Assembly (NCBI GenBank): GCA_946811185.2
Contig: OX328113.1
Span: 4,092,001 to 4,156,000 of the forward strand
Length of the DNA stretch: 64,000 bases
Direction of reading: 5' to 3'
Source: Hippopus hippopus
Lineage: Eukaryota > Mollusca > Bivalvia > Cardiida > Cardiidae
This document shows, piece by piece, positions 33,824-46,679 of the stretch. The number at the start of each line of letters is the position of its first letter. Position 1 is the first letter of the stretch. The notes beneath the pieces were generated by a model. It ran no database searches. It was given only the letters and a program-made list of their open reading frames with translations, and was not told where the DNA came from. Made by a program: the position numbers and the translations under genes.

Positions 33824-35523
33824 TTGGCTGATCGGAAGGGGGATGTTTGTATATTCATGTTAATTTTTCGGGTCATTTCAGCCTATTCTATGGCAAAGAG
33901 GGATCAGACCCCTGCACCAAGACCCCTTTTTTCAGAGTTTGAATCCTCAACTTTGCCATTTTATCTATTTTATCTATTTTTATTATTAGTTATTCTTACA
34001 TCTTATTGTATTTTATTGGCCTATTTCTAAATTCTTCAAACAAGAAAATGTTTTTTGGAAAAAGTTTATGTAACAGCAACCGGTTGCTTCTGAATTTTAT
34101 ATTTTTGCGCAGCGGTTAAACATAAAATCGACTCATGACTCACGCAGTCACCAAAATTGGTCCAATGTTTTCACGACCCTGGTAAGAAAAGAGGGAAAAG
34201 TTTGGTTTACCTTTCTTTGATTTGTGCAACAGGTGTCAGTTGCCCCCGAAAGTGTCTAAGTTGATTTTACGATTTTATGCGCAGCACGTAACAGTCACGT
34301 ATGGGTGGGATAGTCATCGTAACCAATTCAATGGCCCTAGTAAGAGAAAAAGAAAAACAAAATTCCCTATATTTGACTTAAGCAACAGGTGTCGTCTGCT
34401 ATGGAATGTGCCCTAAGTTGAATTTTCATGTTTTTTTCGCGGGCGCGTAACTGGCACATGAGTCGGTAGTCAACGTAACTGGGTTTATCGTCACCGTATG
34501 AAGAGATAAAAAAGAATAGAAATTTACTTCCTTTTGTTTGATTTATGCAATAGGAAGCAGTTGTTACTGAAAGAGTTTTCAGTCTTTTTTAGCCACTTGT
34601 GACACTATTTTCTGGGATTTCTACACTGTACATTGATCATCTTAGCATATTCAAAGTATCAATGTGCAGCATAGCAGAATGCCTGAGTTAGTAACCAATT
34701 CAATGGCCCTAGTAAGAGAAAAAGAAAAAAACTTCTTCCCTATATTTGACTTAAGCAACAGGTGTCGTCTGCTATGGAATGTGCCGTAAGTCGATTTTTC
34801 ATGTTTTCGCGGGCGCATAACTGGCACCTATGAGACGGTAGTAAATGTAACTGGGTTTCTTGTCACGGTATAAAGAGATTGAAAAAAAAAAACATTTAGT
34901 TCCCTTTGTTTGATTTATGCAATAGGAAGCAGTTGCTATTGAGAGTCTTCAGTCTTTTTTAGCCACTTGTGACATTATTTTCTGGGGTTTCTACACTGTA
35001 CATTGATCATCTTAGCATATACAAAGTATCAATGTGCAGTATGGGAGCTGGCCTGAATTAGAAAAGCAAATCGAATGAAAGGATCGAGGGATCAAGGGAA
35101 GCCACTCTTGCAAGGTGTTTGAAAACACCAAAACAAGGTCTTCTGCCACCCTGTTTTTTTAAATATTCGCCCATTGCCAGTGAAATCTGGCATGTGTGGA
35201 TTGTGCAGGCATGGCAGTTTGCCAAGGACTGCATAACAGCCTTAAAAGAAGACTTAAAATCCACTTTTATGCCGATTTTTGTTCAATGTTTTCTATCGAT
35301 ATTTTCGGGCGCCATTTCAAATGGCTCAAAGCTTTGTGATTGGATGATTGTGGGGGTGTGTCTGCGATTTGATTGGCTGATTGGGCGCAATTCTGAATTT
35401 CTCAGAGCTTTTCTGATTGGATAATTTGTAGACAAAGCTGAGATTTGATTGGCTGATTGGACGCCATTTTGATTTTCTAAAAGCTCTCGTGATTGGATAA
35501 TTTTAGAGAGGCCTGAGATTTGA
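33824..35523 (+). repeat. U21, full unit, 1,700 bp (P haplotype)
   Basis: Same haplotype as U20 and U24, but with aaatcgact. First member of the three-unit pattern P-Q-S seen through U25. Confidence 0.98.
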
Positions 35524-37223
35524 TTGGCTGATCGGAAGGGGGATGTTTGTATATTCATGTTAATTTTTCGGGTCATTTCAGCCTATTCTATGGCAAAGAG
35601 GGATCAGACCCCTGCACCAAGACCCCTTTTTTCAGAGTTTGAATCCTCAACTTTGCCATTTTATCTATTTTATCTATTTTCATTATTAGTTATTCTTACA
35701 TCTTATTGTATTTTATTGGCCTATTTCTAAATTCTTCAAACAAGAAAATGTTTTTTGGAAAAAGTTTATGTAACAGCAACCGGTTGCTTCTGAATTTTAT
35801 ATTTTTGCGCAGCGGTTAAACATAAAATCCACTCATGACTCACGCAGTCACCAAAATTGGTCCAATGTTTTCACGACCCTGGTAAGAAAAGAGGGAAAAG
35901 TTTGGTTTACCTTTCTTTGATTTGTGCAACAGGTGTCAGTTGCCCCCGAAAGTGTCTAAGTTGATTTTACGATTTTATGCGCAGCACGTAACAGTCACGT
36001 ATGGGTGGGATAGTCATCGTAACCAATTCAATGGCCCTAGTAAGAGAAAAAGAAAAACAAAATTCCCTATATTTGACTTAAGCAACAGGTGTCGTCTGCT
36101 ATGGAATGTGCCCTAAGTCGAATTTTCATGTTTTTTTCGCGGGCGCGTAACTGGCACATGAGTCGGTAGTCAATGTAACTGGGTTTATCGTCACCGTATG
36201 AAGAGATAAAAAAGAATAGAAATTTACTTCCTTTTGTTTGATTTATGCAATAGGAAGCAGTTGTTACTGAAAGAGTTTTCAGTCTTTTTTAGCCACTTGT
36301 GACACTATTTTCTGGGATTTCTACACTGTACATTGATCATCTTAGCATATTCAAAGTATCAATGTGCAGCATAGCAGAATGCCTGAGTTAGTAACCAATT
36401 CAATGGCCCTAGTAAGAGAAAAAGAAAAAAACTTCTTCCCCATATTTGACTTAAGCAACAGGTGTCGTCTGCTATGGAATGTGCTGTAAGTCGATTTTTC
36501 ATGTTTTCGCGGTGGCTTAACTGGCACCTATGAGACGGTAGTAAACGTAACTGGGTTTCTTGTCACGGTATAAAGAGGTTGAAAAAAAAAAACATTTAAT
36601 TCCCTTTGTTTGATTTATGCAATAGGAAGCAGTTGCTATTGAGAGTCTTCAGTCTTTTTTAGCCTCTTGTGACATTATTTTCTGGGGTTTCTACACTGTA
36701 CATTGATCATCTTAGCATATACAAAGTATCAATGTGCAGTATGGGAGCTGGCCGGAATTAGAAAAGCAAATCGAATGAAAGGATCGAGGGATCAAGGGAA
36801 GCCACTCTTGCAAGGTGTTTGAAAACACCAAAACAAGGTCTTCTGCCACCCTGTTTTTTTAAATATTCGCCCATTGCCAGTGAAATCTGGCATGTGTGGA
36901 TTGTGCAGGCATGGCAGTTTGCCAAGGACTGCATAACAGCCTTAAAAGAAGACTTAAAATCCACTTTTATGCCGATTTTTGTTCAATGTTTTCTATCGAT
37001 ATTTTCGGGCGCCATTTCAAATGGCTCAAAGCTTTGTGATTGGATGATTGTGGGGGTGTGTCTGCGATTTGATTGGCTGATTGGGCGCAATTCTGAATTT
37101 CTCAGAGCTTTTCTGATTGGATAATTTGTAGACAAAGCTGAGATTTGATTGGCTGATTGGACGCCATTTTGATTTTCTAAAAGCTCTCGTGATTGGATAA
37201 TTTTAGAGAGGCCTGAGATTTGA
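35524..37223 (+). repeat. U22, full unit, 1,700 bp (Q haplotype)
   Basis: Q haplotype with the additional ggtggcttaac and ggccggaatt, both shared with U25 exactly 5,100 bp away. Confidence 0.98.
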
Positions 37224-38923
37224 TTGGCTGATCGGAAGGGGGATGTTTGTATATTCATGTTAATTTTTCGGGTCATTTCAGCCTATTCTATGGCAAAGAG
37301 GGATCAGACCCCTGCACCAAGACCCCTTTTTTCAGAGTTTGAATCCTCAACTTTGCCATTTTATCTATTTTATCTATTTTTATTATTAGTTATTCTTACA
37401 TCTTATTGTATTTTATTGGCCTATTTCTAAATTCTTCAAACAAGAAAATGTTTTTTGGAAAAAGTTTATGCAACAGCAACCGGTTGCTTCTGAATTTTAT
37501 ATTTTTGCGCAGCGGTTAAACATAAAATCCACTCATGACTCACGCAGTCACCAAAATTGGTCCAATGTTTTCACGACCCTGGTAAGAAAAGAGGGAAAAG
37601 TTTGGTTTACCTTTCTTTGATTTGTGCAACAGGTGTCAGTTGCCCCCGAAAGTGTCTAAGTTGATTTTACGATTTTATGCGCAGCACGTAACAGTCACGT
37701 ATGGGTGGGATAGTCATCGTAACCAATTCAATGGCCCTAGTAAGAGAAAAAGAAAAACAAAATTCCCTATATTTGACTTAAGCAACAGGTGTTGTCTGCT
37801 ATGGAATGTGCCCTAAGTCGAATTTTCATGTTTTTTTCGCGGGCGCGTAACTGGCACATGAGTCGGTAGTCAACGTAACTGGGTTTATCGTCACCGTATG
37901 AAGAGATAAAAAAGAATAGAAATTTACTTCCTTTTGTTTGATTTATGCAATAGGAAGCAGTTGTTACTGAAAGAGTTTTCAGTCTTTTTTAGCCACTTGT
38001 GACACTATTTTCTGGGATTTCTACACTGTACATTGATCATCTTAGCATATTCAAAGTATCAATGTGCAGCATAGCAGAATGCCTGAGTTAGTAACCAATT
38101 CAATGGCCCTAGTAAGAGAAAAAGAAAAAAACTTGTTCCCTATATTTGACTTAAGCAACAGGTGTCGTCTGCTATGGAATGTGCCGTAAGTCGATTTTTC
38201 ATGTTTTCGCGGGCGCATAACTGGCACCTATGAGACGGTAGTAAACGTAACTGGGTTTCTTGTCACGGTATAAAGAGATTGAAAAAAAAAAACATTTAGT
38301 TCCCTTTGTTTGATTTATGCAATAGGAAGCAGTTGCTATTGAGAGTCTTCAGTCTTTTTTAGCCACTTGTGACATTATTTTCTGGGGTTTCTACACTGTA
38401 CATTGATCATCTTAGCATATACAAAGTATCAATGTGCAGTATGGGAGCTGGCCTGAATTAGAAAAGCAAATCGAATGAAAGGATCGAGGGATCAAGGGAA
38501 GCCACTCTTGCAAGGTGTTTGAAAACACCAAAACAAGGTCTTCTGCCACCCTGTTTTTTTAAATATTCGCCCATTGCCAGTGAAATCTGGCATGTGTGGA
38601 TTGTGCAGGCATGGCAGTTTGCCAAGGACTGCATAACAGCCTTAAAAGAAGACTTAAAATCCACTTTTATGCCGATTTTTGTTCAATGTTTTCTATCGAT
38701 ATTTTCGGGCGCCATTTCAAATGGCTCAAAGCTTTGTGATTGGATGATTGTGGGGGTGTGTCTGCGATTTGATTGGCTGATTGGGCGCAATTCTGAATTT
38801 CTCAGAGCTTTTCTGATTGGATAATTTGTAGACAAAGCTGAAATTTGATTGGCTGATTGGACGCCATTTTGATTTTCTAAAAGCTCTCGTGATTGGATAA
38901 TTTTAGAGAGGCCTGAGATTTGA
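37224..38923 (+). repeat. U23, full unit, 1,700 bp (S type)
   Basis: Plain right-type unit with atgcaacag and cttgttccc. A CpG loss gives gttgtctgct near 37792, also seen in U31. It ends with ctgaaattt near 38841. Confidence 0.98.
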
Positions 38924-40623
38924 TTGGCTGATCGGAAGGGGGATGTTTGTATATTCATGTTAATTTTTCGGGTCATTTCAGCCTATTCTATGGCAAAGAG
39001 GGATCAGACCCCTGCACCAAGACCCCTTTTTTCAGAGTTTGAATCCTCAACTTTGCCATTTTATCTATTTTATCTATTTTTATTATTAGTTATTCTTACA
39101 TCTTATTGTATTTTATTGGCCTATTTCTAAATTCTTCAAACAAGAAAATGTTTTTTGGAAAAAGTTTATGTAACAGCAACCGGTTGCTTCTGAATTTTAT
39201 ATTTTTGCGCAGCGGTTAAACATAAAATCCACTCATGACTCACGCAGTCACCAAAATTGGTCCAATGTTTTCACGACCCTGGTAAGAAAAGAGGGAAAAG
39301 TTTGGTTTACCTTTCTTTGATTTGTGCAACAGGTGTCAGTTGCCCCCGAAAGTGTCTAAGTTGATTTTACGATTTTATGCGCAGCACGTAACAGTCACGT
39401 ATGGGTGGGATAGTCATCGTAACCAATTCAATGGCCCTAGTAAGAGAAAAAGAAAAACAAAATTCCCTATATTTGACTTAAGCAACAGGTGTCGTCTGCT
39501 ATGGAATGTGCCCTAAGTTGAATTTTCATGTTTTTTTCGCGGGCGCGTAACTGGCACATGAGTCGGTAGTCAACGTAACTGGGTTTATCGTCACCGTATG
39601 AAGAGATAAAAAAGAATAGAAATTTACTTCCTTTTGTTTGATTTATGCAATAGGAAGCAGTTGTTACTGAAAGAGTTTTCAGTCTTTTTTAGCCACTTGT
39701 GACACTATTTTCTGGGATTTCTACACTGTACATTGATCATCTTAGCATATTCAAAGTATCAATGTGCAGCATAGCAGAATGCCTGAGTTAGTAACCAATT
39801 CAATGGCCCTAGTAAGAGAAAAAGAAAAAAACTTCTTCCCTATATTTGACTTAAGCAACAGGTGTCGTCTGCTATGGAATGTGCCGTAAGTCGATTTTTC
39901 ATGTTTTCGCGGGCGCATAACTGGCACCTATGAGACGGTAGTAAATGTAACTGGGTTTCTTGTCACGGTATAAAGAGATTGAAAAAAAAAAACATTTAGT
40001 TCCCTTTGTTTGATTTATGCAATAGGAAGCAGTTGCTATTGAGAGTCTTCAGTCTTTTTTAGCCACTTGTGACATTATTTTCTGGGGTTTCTACACTGTA
40101 CATTGATCATCTTAGCATATACAAAGTATCAATGTGCAGTATGGGAGCTGGCCTGAATTAGAAAAGCAAATCGAATGAAAGGATCGAGGGATCAAGGGAA
40201 GCCACTCTTGCAAGGTGTTTGAAAACACCAAAACAAGGTCTTCTGCCACCCTGTTTTTTTAAATATTCGCCCATTGCCAGTGAAATCTGGCATGTGTGGA
40301 TTGTGCAGGCATGGCAGTTTGCCAAGGACTGCATAACAGCCTTAAAAGAAGACTTAAAATCCACTTTTATGCCGATTTTTGTTCAATGTTTTCTATCGAT
40401 ATTTTCGGGCGCCATTTCAAATGGCTCAAAGCTTTGTGATTGGATGATTGTGGGGGTGTGTCTGCGATTTGATTGGCTGATTGGGCGCAATTCTGAATTT
40501 CTCAGAGCTTTTCTGATTGGATAATTTGTAGACAAAGCTGAGATTTGATTGGCTGATTGGACGCCATTTTGATTTTCTAAAAGCTCTCGTGATTGGATAA
40601 TTTTAGAGAGGCCTGAGATTTGA
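38924..40623 (+). repeat. U24, full unit, 1,700 bp (P haplotype)
   Basis: P haplotype, offset 5,100 bp from U21. It differs from U21 at aaatccact. Confidence 0.98.
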
Positions 40624-42323
40624 TTGGCTGATCGGAAGGGGGATGTTTGTATATTCATGTTAATTTTTCGGGTCATTTCAGCCTATTCTATGGCAAAGAG
40701 GGATCAGACCCCTGCACCAAGACCCCTTTTTTCAGAGTTTGAATCCTCAACTTTGCCATTTTATCTATTTTATCTATTTTCATTATTAGTTATTCTTACA
40801 TCTTATTGTATTTTATTGGCCTATTTCTAAATTCTTCAAACAAGAAAATGTTTTTTGGAAAAAGTTTATGTAACAGCAACCGGTTGCTTCTGAATTTTAT
40901 ATTTTTGCGCAGCGGTTAAACATAAAATCCACTCATGACTCACGCAGTCACCAAAATTGGTCCAATGTTTTCACGACCCTGGTAAGAAAAGAGGGAAAAG
41001 TTTGGTTTACCTTTCTTTGATTTGTGCAACAGGTGTCAGTTGCCCCCGAAAGTGTCTAAGTTGATTTTACGATTTTATGCGCAGCACGTAACAGTCACGT
41101 ATGGGTGGGATAGTCATCGTAACCAATTCAATGGCCCTAGTAAGAGAAAAAGAAAAACAAAATTCCCTATATTTGACTTAAGCAACAGGTGTCGTCTGCT
41201 ATGGAATGTGCCCTAAGTCGAATTTTCATGTTTTTTTCGAGGGCGCATAACTGGCACATGAGTCGGTAGTCAATGTAACTGGGTTTATCGTCACCGTATG
41301 AAGAGATAAAAAAGAATAGAAATTTACTTCCTTTTGTTTGATTTATGCAATAGGAAGCAGTTGTTACTGAAAGAGTTTTCAGTCTTTTTTAGCCACTTGT
41401 GACACTATTTTCTGGGATTTCTACACTGTACATTGATCATCTTAGCATATTCAAAGTATCAATGTGCAGCATAGCAGAATGCCTGAGTTAGTAACCAATT
41501 CAATGGCCCTAGTAAGAGAAAAAGAAAAAAACTTCTTCCCCATATTTGACTTAAGCAACAGGTGTCGTCTGCTATGGAATGTGCTGTAAGTCGATTTTTC
41601 ATGTTTTCGCGGTGGCTTAACTGGCACCTATGAGACGGTAGTAAACGTAACTGGGTTTCTTGTCACGGTATAAAGAGGTTGAAAAAAAAAAACATTTAAT
41701 TCCCTTTGTTTGATTTATGCAATAGGAAGCAGTTGCTATTGAGAGTCTTCAGTCTTTTTTAGCCTCTTGTGACATTATTTTCTGGGGTTTCTACACTGTA
41801 CATTGATCATCTTAGCATATACAAAGTATCAATGTGCAGTATGGGAGCTGGCCGGAATTAGAAAAGCAAATCGAATGAAAGGATCGAGGGATCAAGGGAA
41901 GCCACTCTTGCAAGGTGTTTGAAAACACCAAAACAAGGTCTTCTGCCACCCTGTTTTTTTAAATATTCGCCCATTGCCAGTGAAATCTGGCATGTGTGGA
42001 TTGTGCAGGCATGGCAGTTTGCCAAGGACTGCATAACAGCCTTAAAAGAAGACTTAAAATCCACTTTTATGCCGATTTTTGTTCAATGTTTTCTATCGAT
42101 ATTTTCGGGCGCCATTTCAAATGGCTCAAAGCTTTGTGATTGGATGATTGTGGGGGTGTGTCTGCGATTTGATTGGCTGATTGGGCGCAATTCTGAATTT
42201 CTCAGAGCTTTTCTGATTGGATAATTTGTAGACAAAGCTGAGATTTGATTGGCTGATTGGACGCCATTTTGATTTTCTAAAAGCTCTCGTGATTGGATAA
42301 TTTTAGAGAGGCCTGAGATTTGA
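40624..42323 (+). repeat. U25, full unit, 1,700 bp (Q haplotype)
   Basis: Q haplotype, offset 5,100 bp from U22 with the same extra variants. Private change: ttcgagggcgcat near 41238 in copy A. Confidence 0.98.
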
Positions 42324-43650
42324 TTGGCTGATCGGAAGGGGGATGTTTGTATATTCATGTTAATTTTTCGGGTCATTTCAGCCTATTCTATGGCAAAGAG
42401 GGATCAGACCCCTGCACCAAGACCCCTTTTTTCAGAGTTTGAATCCTCAACTTTGCCATTTTATCTATTTTATCTATTTTTATTATTAGTTATTCTTACA
42501 TCTTATTGTATTTTATTGGCCTATTTCTAAATTCTTCAAAGAAGAAAATGTTTTTTGGAAAAAGTTTATGCAACAGCAACCGGTTGCTTCTGAATTTTAT
42601 ATTTTTGCACAGCGGTTAAACATAAAATCCACTCATGACTCACGCAGTCACCAAAATTGGTCCAATGTTTTCACGACCCTGGTAAGAAAACAGGGAAAAG
42701 TTTGGTTTACCTTTCTTTGATTTGTGCAACAGGTGTCAGTTGTCCCCGAAAGTGTCTAAGTTGATTTTACGATTTTATGCGCAGCACGTAACAGTCACGT
42801 ATGGGTGGGATAGTCATCGTAACCAATTCAATGGCCCTAGTAAGAGAAAAAGAAAAACAAAATTCCCTATATTTGACTTAAGCAACAGGTGTCGTCTGCT
42901 ATGGAATGTGCCGTAAGTCGATTTTTCATGTTTTCGCGGGCGCATAACTGGCACCTATGAGACGGTAGTAAACGTAACTGGGTTTCTTGTCACGGTATAA
43001 AGAGATTGAAAAAAAAAAACATTTAGTTCCCTTTGTTTGATTTATGCAATAGGAAGCAGTTGCTATTGAGAGTCTTCAGTCTTTTTTAGCCACTTGTGAC
43101 ATTATTTTCTGGGGTTTCTACACTGTACATTGATCATCTTAGCATATACAAAGTATCAATGTGCAGTATGGGAGCTGGCCTGAATTAGAAAAGCAAATCG
43201 AATGAAAGGATCGAGGGATCAAGGGAAGCCACTCTTGCAAGGTGTTTGGTAACACCAAAACAAGGTCTTCTGCCACCCTGTTTTTTTAAATATTCGCCCA
43301 TTGCCAGTGAAATCTGGCATGTGTGGATTGTGCAGGCATGGCAGTTTGCCAAGGACTGCATAACAGCCTTAAAAGAAGACTTAAAATCCACTTTTATGCC
43401 GATTTTTGTTCAATGTTTTCTATCGATATTTTCGGGCGCCATTTCAAATGGCTCAAAGCTTTGTGATTGGATGATTGTGGGGGTGTGTCTGCGATTTGAT
43501 TGGCTGATTGGGCGCAATTCTGAATTTCTCAGAGCTTTTCTGATTGGATAATTTGTAGACAAAGCTGAGATTTGATTGGCTGATTGGACGCCATTTTGAT
43601 TTTCTAAAAGCTCTCGTGATTGGATAATTTTAGAGAGGCCTGAGATTTGA
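42324..43650 (+). repeat. U26, short unit, 1,327 bp
   Basis: Hybrid A/B copy: A-type through acaaaatt near 42864, B-type from gccgtaag at 42913. It also has ttcaaagaag, tttgcacag, a private gttgtcccc near 42741, and the ggtgtttggtaacacc form of the spacer palindrome. Confidence 0.98.
42865..42912 (+). other. A/B recombination junction of U26
   Basis: A-type acaaaatt precedes it and B-type gccg at 42913 follows it. The crossover lies in the shared stretch through gcaacaggtgtcg. Confidence 0.88.
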
Positions 43651-45350
43651 TTGGCTGATCGGAAGGGGGATGTTTGTATATTCATGTTAATTTTTCGGGT
43701 CATTTCAGCCTATTCTATGGCAAAGAGGGATCAGACCCCTGCACCAAGACCCCTTTTTTCAGAGTTTGAATCCTCAACTCTGCCATTTTATCTATTTTAT
43801 CTATTTTTATTATTAGTTATTCTTACATCTTATTGTATTTTATTGGCCTATTTCTAAATTCTTCAAACAAGAAAATGTTTTTTGGAAAAAGTTTATGCAA
43901 CAGCAACCGGTTGCTTCTGAATTTTATATTTTTGCACAGCGGTTAAACATAAAATCCACTCATGACTCACGCAGTCACCAAAATTGGTCCAATGTTTTCA
44001 CGACCCTGGTAAGAAAACAGGGAAAAGTTTGGTTTACCTTTCTTTGATTTGTGCAACAGGTGTCAGTTGCCCCCGAAAGTGTCTAAGTTGATTTTACGAT
44101 TTTATGCGCAGCACGTAACAGTCACGTATGGGTGGGATAGTCATCGTAACCAATTCAATGGCCCTAGTAAGAGAAAAAGAAAAACAAAATTCCCTATATT
44201 TGACTTAAGCAACAGGTGTCGTCTGCTATGGAATGTGCCCTAAGTCGAATTTTCATGTTTTTTTCGCGGGCGCGTAACTGGCACATGAGTCGGTAGTCAA
44301 CGTAACTGGGTTTATCGTCACCGTATGAAGAGATAAAAAGGAATAGAAATTTACTTCCTTTTGTTTGATTTATGCAATAGGAAGCAGTTGTTACTGAAAG
44401 AGTTTTCAGTCTTTTTTAGCCACTTGTGACACTATTTTCTGGGATTTCTACACTGTACATTGATCATCTTAGCATATTCAAAGTATCAATGTGCAGCATA
44501 GCAGAATGCCTGAGTTAGTAACCAATTCAATGGCCCTAGTAAGAGAAAAAGAAAAAAACTTGTTCCCTATATTTGACTTAAGCAACAGGTGTCGTCTGCT
44601 ATGGAATGTGCCGTAAGTCGATTTTTCATGTTTTCGCGGGCGCATAACTGGCACCTATGAGACGGTAGTAAACGTAACTGGGTTTCTTGTCACGGTATAA
44701 AGAGATTGAAAAAAAAAAACATTTAGTTCCCTTTGTTTGATTTATGCAATAGGAAGCAGTTGCTATTGAGAGTCTTCAGTCTTTTTTAGCCACTTGTGAC
44801 ATTATTTTCTGGGGTTTCTACACTGTACATTGATCATCTTAGCATATACAAAGTATCAATGTGCAGTATGGGAGCTGGCCTGAATTAGAAAAGCAAATCG
44901 AATCAAAGGATCGAGGGATCAAGGGAAGCCACTCTTGCAAGGTGTTTGAAAACACCAAAACAAGGTCTTCTGCCACCCTGTTTTTTTAAATATTCGCCCA
45001 TTGCCAGTGAAATCTGGCATGTGTGGATTGTGCAGGCATGGCAGTTTGCCAAGGACTGCATAACAGCCTTAAAAGAAGACTTAAAATCCACTTTTATGCC
45101 GATTTTTGTTCAATGTTTTCTATCGATATTTTCGGGCGCCATTTCAAATGGCTCAAAGCTTTGTGATTGGATGATTGTGGGGGCGTGTCTGCGATTTGAT
45201 TGGCTGATTGGGCGCAATTCTGAATTTCTCAGAGCTTTTCTGATTGGATAATTTGTAGACAAAGCTGAGATTTGATTGGCTGATTGGACGCCATTTTGAT
45301 TTTCTAAAAGCTCTCGTGATTGGATAATTTTAGAGAGGCCTGAGATTTGA
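43651..45350 (+). repeat. U27, full unit, 1,700 bp
   Basis: A full-length unit between short units. It carries gggggcg near 45180, otherwise confined to U1-U3. Private changes are aactctgcc near 43778 and aaaaaggaatag near 44336. Confidence 0.98.
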
Positions 45351-46679
45351 TTGGCTGATCGGAAGGGGGATGTTTGTATATTCATGTTAATTTTTCGGGT
45401 CATTTCAGCCTATTCTATGGCAAAGAGGGATCAGACCCCTGCACCAAGACCCCTTTTTTCAGAGTTTGAATCCTCAACTTTGCCATTTTATCTATTTTAT
45501 CTATTTTTATTATTAGTTATTCTTACATCTTATTGTATTTTATTGGCCTATTTCTAAATTCTTCAAACAAGAAAATGTTTTTTGGAAAAAGTTTATGCAA
45601 CAGCAACCGGTTGCTTCTGAATTTTATATTTTTGCGCAGCGGTTAAACATAAAATCGACTCATGACTCACGCAGTCACCAAAATTGGTCCAATGTTTTCA
45701 CGACCCTGGTAAGAAAAGAGGGAAAAGTTTGGTTTACCTTTCTTTGATTTGTGCAACAGGTGTCAGTTGCCCCTGAAAGTGTCTAAGTTGATTTTACGAT
45801 TTTATGCGCAGCACGTAACAGTCACGTATGGGTGGGATAGTCATCGTAACCAATTCAATGGCCCTAGTAAGAGAAAAAGAAAAACAAAATTCCCTATATT
45901 TGACTTAAGCAACAGGTGTCGTCTGCTATGGAATGTGCCGTAAGTCGATTTTTCATGTTTTCGCGGGCGCATAACTGGCACCTATGAGACGGTAGTAAAC
46001 GTAACTGGGTTTCTTGTCACGGTATAAAGAGATTGAAAAAAAAAAAACATTTAGTTCCCTTTGTTTGATTTATGCAATAGGAAGCAGTTGCTATTGAGAG
46101 TCTTCAGTCTTTTTTAGCCACTTGTGACATTATTTTCTGGGGTTTCTACACTGTACATTGATCATCTTAGCATATACAAAGTATCAATGTGCAGTATGGG
46201 AGCTGGCCTGAATTAGAAAAGCAAATCGAATGAAAGGATCGAGGGATCAAGGGAAGCCACTCTTGCAAGGTGTTTGAAAACACCAAAACAAGGTCTTCTG
46301 CCACCCTGTTTTTTTTAAATATTCGCCCATTGCCAGTGAAATCTGGCATGTGTGGATTGTGCAGGCATGGCAGTTTGCCAAGGACTGCATAACAGCCTTA
46401 AAAGAAGACTTAAAATCCACTTTTATGCCGATTTTTGTTCAATGTTTTCTATCGATATTTTCGGGCGCCATTTCAAATGGCTCAAAGCTTTGTGATTGGA
46501 TGATTGTGGGGGTGTGTCTGCGATTTGATTGGCTGATTGGGCGCAATTCTGAATTTCTCAGAGCTTTTCTGATTGGATAATTTGTAGACAAAGCTGAGAT
46601 TTGATTGGCTGATTGGACGCCATTTTGATTTTCTAAAAGCTCTCGTGATTGGATAATTTTAGAGAGGCCTGAGATTTGA
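45351..46679 (+). repeat. U28, short unit, 1,329 bp
   Basis: Same A/B crossover interval as U26 (A-type to about 45890, B-type from 45940). Two extra bases come from a 12-base A run and an 8-base T run near 46309 (shared with U13). It shares gcccctgaaag with U29. Confidence 0.98.
45891..45939 (+). other. A/B recombination junction of U28
   Basis: Same crossover interval as U26, with A-type before and B-type from 45940. Confidence 0.88.

Larger units (their letters stand above)
33824..42323 (+). repeat. Higher-order pattern of 5.1 kb (P-Q-S-P-Q)
   Basis: U21/U24 and U22/U25 match by shared private variants at 5,100-bp offsets, including ggtggcttaac and ggccggaatt. U23 lies between. U26, which would be the next S unit, is a short hybrid. 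Confidence 0.82.
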
